DNA from: JBIYSM02 sp044759095
Lineage (GTDB): Bacteria > Bacillota > Bacilli > Brevibacillales > Brevibacillaceae
Assembly (NCBI RefSeq): GCF_044759095.2
Contig: NZ_JBIYSM020000047.1
Location: 1-27,135, forward strand
Direction: 5' to 3'
DNA length: 27,135 bases
Below are positions 21,533 through 27,135 of the stretch, piece by piece. Below the pieces are notes generated by a model. It worked only from the letters and a program-made list of their open reading frames with translations, ran no database searches and was not told the origin of the DNA. Every line of letters begins with the position of its first letter. Position 1 is the stretch's first letter. A program made the translations under genes and the position numbers.

Positions 21533-22198
21533 ATGGAAGTGATCGAGCTCGAACTGAAGACCGGCTGCCTTTTGGAGATGAAAGAATTCTACGTCAACAC
21601 CCTGGGCTTTTCCCTGCTTGAGGAAACAGAGACCGCCTTTGCGGTGAAGGCGGGGACGACGACACTCCGCTTTTCCGTCGATCCGGGCAAGCCGTTCTAC
21701 CACTTTGCCTTCAACATTCCCGAGAACAAGATCGGACAGGCGAGGGAGTGGCTGCAGCAGCGGGTCAAACTGCTGCAGGAGGAAGGCGAGGAGCTCGTTC
21801 ATTTTCCGCACTGGAACGCTCACTCCCTTTACTTCCTCGATCCGGCGGGAAACATCGTGGAGTTGATTGCCCGCCACAATCTGAGCAATCGCGGGACGGG
21901 TGCGTTTACGCCGGCCGATATCCTCCGTGTGAGCGAGATCGGACTGCCGGTGGACGACGTGATGCAGACGATCGACGATTTGCAGCTCGCCCTCAACATT
22001 GGGGCATGGCGGGAGCCCAGCCGGCAGTTTGCTCCTTTGGGAAGCGAAGACGGAATGTTCATCATTGTGCAAAAGGGAAGAATCTGGTTTATGACCGACA
22101 AACCGGCCGAAGCGTTTCCGCTGCGAGTCAAAATCAAAGGCAAGCGGAACGTTCGGACATGCATGAAATCCTATGCAATCGAGGTGCAAAAAGGGTAA
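21533..22198 (+). CDS. VOC-fold (glyoxalase/dioxygenase) protein with a second degenerate half
   Basis: This 221-residue protein has an N-terminal vicinal-oxygen-chelate module: FYVNTLGFSLLEE, the metal-type histidine in PFYHFAFNIP, and HSLYFLDPAGNIVELIARH with the metal-type glutamate, ending at about residue 118. A second half (ILRVSEIGLPVDDVMQTIDD, then FIIVQKGRIWFM) resembles another VOC repeat that lacks an obvious complete metal triad. The ATG at 21533 follows AGAGGTGG. Members include glyoxalases, fosfomycin-resistance enzymes and extradiol dioxygenases; the specific reaction is unknown. Neighbouring a quinone- or azo-type reductase, a role in electrophile or aromatic detoxification is a reasonable guess. 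Confidence 0.8.
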   Translation: MEVIELELKTGCLLEMKEFYVNTLGFSLLEETETAFAVKAGTTTLRFSVDPGKPFYHFAFNIPENKIGQAREWLQQRVKLLQEEGEELVHFPHWNAHSLYFLDPAGNIVELIARHNLSNRGTGAFTPADILRVSEIGLPVDDVMQTIDDLQLALNIGAWREPSRQFAPLGSEDGMFIIVQKGRIWFMTDKPAEAFPLRVKIKGKRNVRTCMKSYAIEVQKG

Positions 22199-22213
22199 GG
22201 AGGAGCATTCGCC

Positions 22214-22672
22214 ATGAAGATTCTTGATCTGTTTGAAACCCATGTACTGACAACGGACTTGGAAAAAGCGGCAGACTTTTATGGAAACATCCTTGGCCTG
22301 CCCTGCTACTATCATGAAGAGAGACGGCGGGCAAAGTTTTACTTCATCGGCGGGCATAATGAATCGATGCTGGGCGTCTGGGAGGTATCCCCGGATCAGT
22401 GGGAAAAACGTCACTTTGCCTTCCGCATCTCCCCGGACGATATGAAGCAGGCCGTTTCCTATCTGAAAGAACGCGGTTTGCACGTTCGCAACCATCTGGA
22501 TGACGGAACGGAAAAACCGCTGGTGTTCGGCTGGATGCCTGCTGTGGCGATTTACTTCCGGGATCCGGACGGCAACTCACTTGAATTTATTGCCACCTTG
22601 CCGGATGAGGCAAAGCCGGAGCTCGGCGTCGTCCCCTGGGACGAATGGGAAACCATGCACGGTCGAAATTAA
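22214..22672 (+). CDS. VOC-fold (glyoxalase/bleomycin-resistance-type) protein
   Basis: This 152-residue single-module VOC protein has a first metal-type histidine in LFETHVLTTDLEKAADFYGN, a second in KRHFAFRISP and the glutamate in IYFRDPDGNSLEFIATLP, so its metal site looks complete. AAGGAGGAG lies before the ATG. It follows the first VOC gene by 15 bp and ends the operon. The substrate is not evident. Confidence 0.85.
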   Translation: MKILDLFETHVLTTDLEKAADFYGNILGLPCYYHEERRRAKFYFIGGHNESMLGVWEVSPDQWEKRHFAFRISPDDMKQAVSYLKERGLHVRNHLDDGTEKPLVFGWMPAVAIYFRDPDGNSLEFIATLPDEAKPELGVVPWDEWETMHGRN

Positions 22673-22876
22673 CCATGCTTGTCCGCTGCTGCCCCTTCTG
22701 CCAGTACATCGGCAGTCTAACGAAGCAGCATCAAGCCTACAGTAAAATGGTGATCAGGTAGGATCGGCTTGACCAGGGAGGCTCCGCCAACTTAAGCCAT
22801 TAAAAAAACGAGTGATTGGCAGGATCTACCGTTTTTTGGAACCTTTTTAGGTTGGAATCGTAGATCGTTCGATAAA
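22673..22876 (+). other. Gene-free region with several potential stem-loops
   Basis: No gene is recognisable here. Visible inverted repeats are CTGCC/GGCAG near 22695-22717, GGCTT/AAGCC (22766-22798), AAAAAACG/CGTTTTTT (22803-22837), GATCTAC/GTAGATC (22823-22866) and AACC/GGTT (22840-22853). They precede the terminator at 22877 and might form a structured RNA, but I could not match a known riboswitch or RNA family. Confidence 0.35.
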
Positions 22877-22905
22877 GTCGGGTGCCGCATGCGCCCGGCT
22901 TTTTC
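22877..22905 (+). terminator. Intrinsic terminator between the VOC operon and potABCD
   Basis: GTCGGGTGC and GCGCCCGGC pair with two G-U pairs around a five-base loop and are followed by TTTTT. It lies just before the potA promoter. Confidence 0.85.
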
Positions 22906-22906
22906 C

Positions 22907-22935
22907 TTTACAAAACCGACCATGCACGTTATATT
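22907..22935 (+). promoter_or_regulatory. Sigma-A promoter of potABCD
   Basis: TTTACA (22907-22912) and TATATT (22930-22935) are separated by exactly 17 bp. The predicted transcription start near 22942 coincides with the beginning of a near-palindrome. Confidence 0.75.
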
Positions 22936-22942
22936 TACCTAG

Positions 22943-22964
22943 AATTGGCGAAATTCGCCCAATT
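22943..22964. promoter_or_regulatory. Near-palindromic possible operator of potABCD
   Basis: AATTGGCGAA and TTCGCCCAATT face each other across one base; they are perfect complements apart from one extra G/C. The site covers about +1 to +23 of the predicted transcript, a classic repressor position. No regulator gene is adjacent, so the binding protein is unknown. It could also fold as an RNA hairpin. Confidence 0.5.
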
Positions 22965-23002
22965 TGCTGAAAAATACCTTGCTAAATGGTGAGTGCGGTT
23001 CG

Positions 23003-23989
23003 ATGAAAACGATCATTTCTTTACAGGAAATTGAAAAGCATTTTTCCGGTCAGGTCGTGGTTCCGCCGTTTTCGCTGGACATCCGGGAGGGAGAGTTTCT
23101 CACCCTGCTCGGTCCCAGCGGCTGCGGCAAAACCACACTGCTCCGCATGATAGCCGGTTTTGAGCAGCCGACTGGAGGAGAGATCTACCTGCAGGGAACG
23201 CCAATCGGCAAAATGCCTCCTTACCGCCGGGACATGAACATGGTCTTCCAGCAGTACGCGCTGTTTCCCCACATGACGGTGGAAGAAAACATCCTGTTCG
23301 GACTGAAGATGAAGAATGTTCCCGCAGCGGAGCAAAAACGCCGGTTGGAAGAGGTGCTGCAGTACACCCGGCTGGACGATCTTCGCAAGCGCTCCCCGAA
23401 ACAGCTCTCTGGCGGACAGCAGCAGCGGGTCGCCATCGCCCGGGCAATCGTCAACAATCCGAAGGTACTGCTCCTGGACGAGCCGTTGGGAGCGCTCGAT
23501 TACCAGCTGCGCAAGCATCTGCAGTTGGAGTTGAAAAATCTTCAGAAGAACTTATGTATCACGTTTGTCTATGTGACGCACGACCAGGAAGAAGCGATGG
23601 CGATGTCAGATCGTATCGCGGTGATGAACAAAGGGCGGATCGAACAGATTGGCACGCCTTTTGAGATCTACAATCGTCCGCAAACACTGTTTGTGGCCAC
23701 GTTTATCGGCGAAAACAACATCTTCCGTCAGGGCGATGTCTGCTTGGCGGTACGTCCGGAAAAGATACGACTCTCCCGGATCGATGCGGATCGGACGAAA
23801 TCGTATCGAACAGGGCAGATTACCGACGTGGTGTTTATGGGGAACCTGCGAAAAGTCTTTATCCGGCTGAATCGTGACGACACGGTTGTGCTGGCCCACG
23901 AGTACGCCAACGACCGGCAGCAGTGGCAGGCGGGAGACCAGGTGTCCGTATTCTGGGCGAAGCAGGACGAGGTGATGCTCCCTTGTTGA
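23003..23989 (+). CDS. potA: Spermidine/putrescine-type ABC transporter ATP-binding protein
   Basis: This 328-residue ATPase has Walker A GPSGCGKTT (around residues 36-44), the Q loop in MVFQQYALFPHMTVEEN, signature LSGGQQQRVAIARAI, Walker B LLLDEPLGALD and the switch histidine in YVTHDQEEAM, followed by a C-terminal TOBE-like region (LAVRPEKIRLSR). ATG 23003 is chosen with GGTGAG nine bases upstream; the in-frame extension to 22964 starts at the putative operator. The stop codon overlaps the potB start. The operon order ABCD, with a PotD-type binding protein, supports polyamine import. Confidence 0.92.
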   Translation: MKTIISLQEIEKHFSGQVVVPPFSLDIREGEFLTLLGPSGCGKTTLLRMIAGFEQPTGGEIYLQGTPIGKMPPYRRDMNMVFQQYALFPHMTVEENILFGLKMKNVPAAEQKRRLEEVLQYTRLDDLRKRSPKQLSGGQQQRVAIARAIVNNPKVLLLDEPLGALDYQLRKHLQLELKNLQKNLCITFVYVTHDQEEAMAMSDRIAVMNKGRIEQIGTPFEIYNRPQTLFVATFIGENNIFRQGDVCLAVRPEKIRLSRIDADRTKSYRTGQITDVVFMGNLRKVFIRLNRDDTVVLAHEYANDRQQWQAGDQVSVFWAKQDEVMLPC

Positions 23990-24831
23990 AACGGATCAGA
24001 CTCCTGGCGCTGCCCGCTCTCCTGTGGCTGGGCGTGTTATTCATTTTTCCCATGCTGCTGATCGTCCTGCTCTCGTTTTCCAAAAGGGGACAGTATGGAC
24101 AGGTGATCTACCAGTTTACGCTCGGCAATTACGGCCGCGTCTTTGATCCCCTGTACGCGGGGATCTTTTTCGACACGCTGGCTTTGGCGTTTGTTACCAC
24201 GGCCATGTCGCTTTTGCTGGGCTATCCGCTGGCCTATTACATATCCCGGTTGGAACGTTCGGCACAGCAAATCTGGCTGCTGCTGGTGATGATTCCGTTC
24301 TGGATCAACTTTTTGGTGCGCTCCTACGCCTGGGTGATCATCCTGCGATCGCAGGGGGTGGTAAATACGCTCCTGCTGTCACTGGGCTGGATCGACGAGC
24401 CGCTGCCGCTCCTGTACAACAACGGTTCTGTGCTGCTTGGCATGGTGTACACGCTGCTGCCGTTCATGGTGCTTCCCGTCTACGTGTCGCTGGAGCAGAT
24501 GGACCGGCGCAAACTGGAAGCAGCGTACGATCTGGGAGCCACGCCGCTCAAAGCGTTTTGGCATGTCACCCTGCCGCTCACTCACACGGGTGTCGTCACT
24601 GGTTCCATCCTGGTGTTTGTCTCGTCCATCGGCATGTTTGTCGTCCCGGACGTCATGGGCGGGGCGAAGTCGGCGCTGATCGGCAACGTTATTCAGAATC
24701 AGTTCCTTTCCGCACGTGACTGGCCGTTTGGCTCCGCTTTGTCCATCGTGCTGATTCTGTTGTCCATGCTGCTGATCTACCTGTACTTCCGAGCGACGCG
24801 TTTGCCCGGCAGGGAGGAGGGGGCGGTATGA
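23983..24831 (+). CDS. potB: Spermidine/putrescine-type ABC transporter permease
   Basis: This 282-residue membrane permease begins with a hydrophobic helix (LLALPALLWLGVLFIFPMLL) and carries the cytoplasmic EAA loop EAAYDLGATPLKAFWHVTLP that docks on the ATPase. The start is a TTG at 23983, six bases after GAGGTGAT, and overlaps the end of potA by seven bases; the next codon, TTG 23986, is an alternative. A longer frame from 23923 lies within potA and is not needed for the family length. Its end overlaps potC as ATGA. Confidence 0.9.
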   Translation: MLKRIRLLALPALLWLGVLFIFPMLLIVLLSFSKRGQYGQVIYQFTLGNYGRVFDPLYAGIFFDTLALAFVTTAMSLLLGYPLAYYISRLERSAQQIWLLLVMIPFWINFLVRSYAWVIILRSQGVVNTLLLSLGWIDEPLPLLYNNGSVLLGMVYTLLPFMVLPVYVSLEQMDRRKLEAAYDLGATPLKAFWHVTLPLTHTGVVTGSILVFVSSIGMFVVPDVMGGAKSALIGNVIQNQFLSARDWPFGSALSIVLILLSMLLIYLYFRATRLPGREEGAV

Positions 24832-25622
24832 AAGCAGGCAGATACAGGCTTCTCAGCGGATTTTCCTGGGGCGTGCTGCTGTTTCTCTACCTGCCGATTG
24901 GTGTCCTGATGTTATACTCCTTCAATCAATCGCGGATCAATGCCGTCTGGAGCGGCTTTACGTGGAAGTGGTACCTGTCGTTGTTTGACAACCGGCAGGT
25001 TCTGGAGGCGCTTGGCAACAGCCTGACGATTGCGGGTATCAGCAGCGTGCTGGCTACCGTGCTGGGAACGGCCGCCGCCATCGCCTTGAAGCACTACGGC
25101 AGACGTTGGCGTGAGCTTCTGAACGGGCTCATTTATCTGCCGATCATCATCCCGGACATCTTGATGGGACTGTCGCTTCTGGCGCTGTTCAGCCAGCTCC
25201 ATCTTACGCTCGGCAAAGCGACGATCATCCTCGCCCATGTCACGTTCAGCATCCCTTTTGTCGTGGTTCTCGTATCCGCCAGACTGGCCGACATGGGAAT
25301 CGAGCTGGAGGAAGCGGCTCAGGATTTGGGGGCATCCACATGGAAAACGCTCCGATACGTCACGCTGCCGCTTCTGACACCGAGTATTGTGGCCAGTCTT
25401 CTGCTCACCTTCACGATGTCGCTGGACGATTTTGTCGTTTCGTTTTTTGTGGCGGGTCCCAACTCCACAACCCTTCCGCTTTATATTTATGGGTTGGTGA
25501 AACGGGGCGTCTCACCGGAAGTGAACGCGTTATCCACGCTCATGATCGTCTGCACCGTGCTGCTTGTCATCGCGGCGGAGCTGTTCCGGCGCAAAGACTC
25601 TCGTTTTACGCCAGACTTGTAA
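24828..25622 (+). CDS. potC: Spermidine/putrescine-type ABC transporter permease
   Basis: This 264-residue permease is the second membrane half. It has the typical PotC beginning (FLYLPIGVLMLYSFNQSR), the segment NSLTIAGISSVLATVLGT, the EAA loop EEAAQDLGASTWKTLRYVTL and MSLDDFVVSFFVAGP. The ATG overlaps the potB stop codon by four bases, with GGGAGGAGGGGG upstream. Confidence 0.93.
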   Translation: MKAGRYRLLSGFSWGVLLFLYLPIGVLMLYSFNQSRINAVWSGFTWKWYLSLFDNRQVLEALGNSLTIAGISSVLATVLGTAAAIALKHYGRRWRELLNGLIYLPIIIPDILMGLSLLALFSQLHLTLGKATIILAHVTFSIPFVVVLVSARLADMGIELEEAAQDLGASTWKTLRYVTLPLLTPSIVASLLLTFTMSLDDFVVSFFVAGPNSTTLPLYIYGLVKRGVSPEVNALSTLMIVCTVLLVIAAELFRRKDSRFTPDL

Positions 25623-25640
25623 CAGACAGGAGGCAAACCG

Positions 25641-26687
25641 ATGATGAAACGATTTCCCTTTTTTCTTGGGTGCGCGTTGACCGCTGTGTTCGTACTTGCC
25701 TCAGCCGGTTGTTCGCAGGAAGAGCAGGTATTGAACATTTACAGCTGGGCGGACAACTTTGATCAGGAGGTCATCGCTGACTTTGAAAAGAAGTACAACG
25801 TCAAAGTAAACTACGACGTCTACTCCAGCAACGAAGAGATGCTGGCGAAAATCCAGGCGGGCGCTTCCGCTTACGATTTGATTCAGCCGTCCGATTACAT
25901 GGTCGCCACCATGATTCAGCTGGGATTGTTGGAAGAGCTCGGCAAAGAGAACATTCCCAATCTGAAAAACATCGTCTCTACCTTCCAGACACCGCCATTT
26001 GACCCAGGAAACAAGCACTCCATCGTGTACACCTGGGGCGTAACGGGAATCGCCTACAACAAAAAGTATGTAAAAGAACCGATCCAAAGTTGGCAGGACC
26101 TATGGAATCCAAAGTACAAGGGGCGTGTCATTCTGCTGAACGATCCTCGTGAAGTGATGGGCATGTCCTTGATCAAAAACGGGTATTCCAACAGCACCCA
26201 GAACAAGGCGGAGCTGGAAAAGGCGTTTGCTGATCTGAAGGGGTTGCTGCCCAACGTCATCGCTTTTGATACGGACAATATCAAGCAAAAGATGATCGCG
26301 GAAGAGGCCTGGATCGGGACTGTCTGGTCGGGGGATGCCGCCTTCATCCACGCGGAAAATCCGGACGTTGAGTACATCGTGCCGAAGGAAGGGGCAACAA
26401 TCTGGGCCGACACGCTTGCCATTCCCAAAGGAGCAAAACACAAGGACCTGGCCGAGAAGTTCATCAACTATCTGCTGGAGCCGGAAGTCAGTGTAAAAAA
26501 CTACGAGTCCATTGGCTACAGCAATCCGAACGAGCAGGCTTACCCGCTTCACAGTGAAGAGTACCGCTCCAACAAAATGATCTTCCTGGACAAACAGGAC
26601 GTCGCCCGCGCCGAGTGGCTCGTTGATGTCGGCGAGACGCTGCAGCAGTACGACCGCTACTGGACCGAGCTGAAGAGCGGGCGGTAG
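25641..26687 (+). CDS. potD: Spermidine/putrescine-type substrate-binding lipoprotein
   Basis: This 348-residue lipoprotein has a signal peptide ending in the lipobox SAGC (Cys24). The mature domain is a type II binding fold starting LNIYSWADNFDQEVIADFEK, with the PotD-like YDLIQPSDYMVATMIQ, YTWGVTGIAYNKKYV, WQDLWNPKYKGRVILLNDPR and WIGTVWSGDAAF. It captures polyamines outside the membrane for PotABC; the exact ligand preference (spermidine or putrescine) cannot be read off. AGGAGG lies seven bases before the ATG. The expected terminator right after the gene appears to be interrupted by an insertion. Confidence 0.92.
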   Translation: MMKRFPFFLGCALTAVFVLASAGCSQEEQVLNIYSWADNFDQEVIADFEKKYNVKVNYDVYSSNEEMLAKIQAGASAYDLIQPSDYMVATMIQLGLLEELGKENIPNLKNIVSTFQTPPFDPGNKHSIVYTWGVTGIAYNKKYVKEPIQSWQDLWNPKYKGRVILLNDPREVMGMSLIKNGYSNSTQNKAELEKAFADLKGLLPNVIAFDTDNIKQKMIAEEAWIGTVWSGDAAFIHAENPDVEYIVPKEGATIWADTLAIPKGAKHKDLAEKFINYLLEPEVSVKNYESIGYSNPNEQAYPLHSEEYRSNKMIFLDKQDVARAEWLVDVGETLQQYDRYWTELKSGR

Positions 26688-26700
26688 TTTTGCATGTCAA

Positions 26701-26721
26701 GAAGCCGGCAACTGCCGGCTC
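26701..26721 (+). repeat. 21-bp direct repeat, left copy: terminator stem-loop without its T-tract
   Basis: The 21 bases, containing AGCCGGC AACT GCCGGCT (a perfect 7-bp stem with a four-base loop), begin 13 bp after the potD stop codon. They are repeated exactly at 27028-27048. In this copy the stem-loop is followed by GAGACTG instead of a run of T. Confidence 0.85.
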
Positions 26722-26789
26722 GAGACTGTCGAAAAAGGTATTGGTGTCTATCGGGTCCGATTTCTCCGCTCCGCTCGGCGCTTTACCCA

Positions 26790-26817
26790 CCGAACGGAAG
26801 CGAATGCTCGCGTTCGG
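26790..26817 (+). repeat. Bulged hairpin inside the 306-bp element
   Basis: CCGAAC pairs with GTTCGG and, after a four-base bulge, GCGA pairs with TCGC around the loop ATGC, giving ten pairs in all. Confidence 0.6.
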
Positions 26818-26859
26818 CGGGGCCCGTATCCTCCCCACAGGGATGTGTCACTGTCCGCT

Positions 26860-26875
26860 CCGCGACGATTCGCGG
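26860..26875 (+). repeat. Perfect hairpin inside the 306-bp element
   Basis: CCGCGA and TCGCGG are perfectly complementary around the loop CGAT. Confidence 0.6.
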
Positions 26876-27027
26876 GGGCATCTCCAAAGCCGCGTCACTA
26901 CGAAGTTTTCTCAGGGGTGGCGCTGCTTTATCCCCGCGCCCACGTCCCTACGCTTGCAGGTCGTCACAGCTCGCGGGTAGCTGGAGGAATCGGTCCCTCT
27001 AGCAAACCATTGGTTTCTCAACAAACT

Positions 27028-27053
27028 GAAGCCGGCAACTGCCGGCTCTTTTT
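27028..27053 (+). terminator. Right copy of the repeat: intact intrinsic terminator, presumed original potD terminator
   Basis: The same AGCCGGC/GCCGGCT stem-loop as at 26701-26721 is followed here by CTTTTT, a complete intrinsic terminator. Removing 327 bp (one repeat plus the element) would put it about 13 bp behind the potD stop codon, the expected place. Confidence 0.8.
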
Positions 27054-27135
27054 GGTATATAAGACTTCCATGCCGCGTTCACGGCATCACTGATGAATGA
27101 AAATATTGTCAATACTGCTACTACGGCTGGCGAAG
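27054..27135. other. Window end, no gene recognised
   Basis: The last 82 bases contain a small palindrome, ATGCCG/CGGCAT, near 27070-27087, and no recognisable coding sequence. Confidence 0.4.

Larger units (their letters stand above)
26722..27027. mobile_element. Putative 306-bp non-autonomous (MITE-like) element inside the potD terminator
   Basis: This 306-bp segment lies between the two exact 21-bp repeats. Its ends form an imperfect inverted repeat: AGACTGTCGAAAAA on the left against AGTTTGTTGAGAAA for the reverse complement of the right end, 10 of 14 matching. The GACTGTCGAAAAA end resembles the ends of some Bacilli transposons, from memory only. Inside are clear hairpins at 26790-26817 and 26860-26875. 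Short frames of up to about 100 codons exist on both strands, but they have no recognisable domain or ribosome binding site, so the segment appears non-coding. Confidence 0.5.

Noticed and set aside
22740..22800. A riboswitch controlling potABCD
   Set aside because: The terminator and the best promoter both lie downstream of these stems, so they would not be in the pot leader.
26694..27002. Overlapping frames of about 100 codons in the 306-bp element as genes
   Set aside because: They are Arg/Ser/Pro-rich, have no good ribosome binding site or recognisable domain, and run through hairpins, as expected of GC-rich non-coding DNA.
1..27135. CRISPR array, toxin-antitoxin, restriction or other defence system, prophage genes, tRNA or rRNA
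   Set aside because: No regular repeat-spacer array, no matching protein motifs and no tRNA/rRNA-like sequence were seen by eye.

Overview
The window reads as chromosomal DNA of a Gram-positive Bacillota, order Bacillales, possibly a Brevibacillus or Paenibacillaceae relative. This is inferred from gene content and style: strong AGGAGG-type ribosome binding sites, TTG starts, lipoprotein-type binding proteins, a B. subtilis-like rbsRKDACB order and sigma-A promoters. I have no species-level evidence. Almost all intact genes lie on the + strand, in compact operons ended by clear intrinsic terminators.

Layout. (1) 1-90: repeated motifs that look like one end of an IS21-type insertion sequence. 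(2) 95-8501: a catabolic island with a LacI-family repressor, an aldehyde dehydrogenase, an iron-type alcohol dehydrogenase and a five-part branched-chain-amino-acid-type (Liv) ABC transporter. Three identical 16-bp near-palindromes sit downstream of the repressor promoter and between the repressor and the dehydrogenases. The substrate is unknown. (3) 8508-9805: a solitary nagA behind its own promoter. (4) 9996-15995: the ribose operon rbsRKDACB, with a promoter, two perfect 14-bp operators inside 27-bp direct repeats, and a terminator. (5) 16023-17761: a graveyard of truncated gene pieces on both strands, namely two alpha/beta hydrolase fragments, a stalk-domain protein fragment with an internal stop, a DUF4309-like fragment, and possibly a histidine-kinase tail. 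(6) 17832-18412: a cold-shock protein gene on the - strand with a leader of about 300 nt that can fold into several hairpins, one of them around the start codon.

(7) 18451-20872: a NarL-type two-component system, with a cytoplasmic kinase carrying GAF domains and a cysteine cluster. (8) 20963-22905: a small operon of an azoreductase-like flavin reductase and two VOC-fold (glyoxalase/dioxygenase) proteins. (9) 22907-26687: potABCD, a spermidine/putrescine-type ABC importer, with a promoter followed at once by a near-palindrome that could be an operator. (10) 26701-27048: the presumed potD terminator stem-loop occurs twice as a 21-bp direct repeat around 306 bp of hairpin-rich sequence, as if a small non-autonomous element had separated potD from its T-tract.

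The strongest candidates for something not already described are the LacI/ALDH/Fe-ADH/Liv cassette, the long structured cold-shock leader, the terminator-splitting small element, and the fragment mosaic. I saw no CRISPR array, tRNA, rRNA or defence system.
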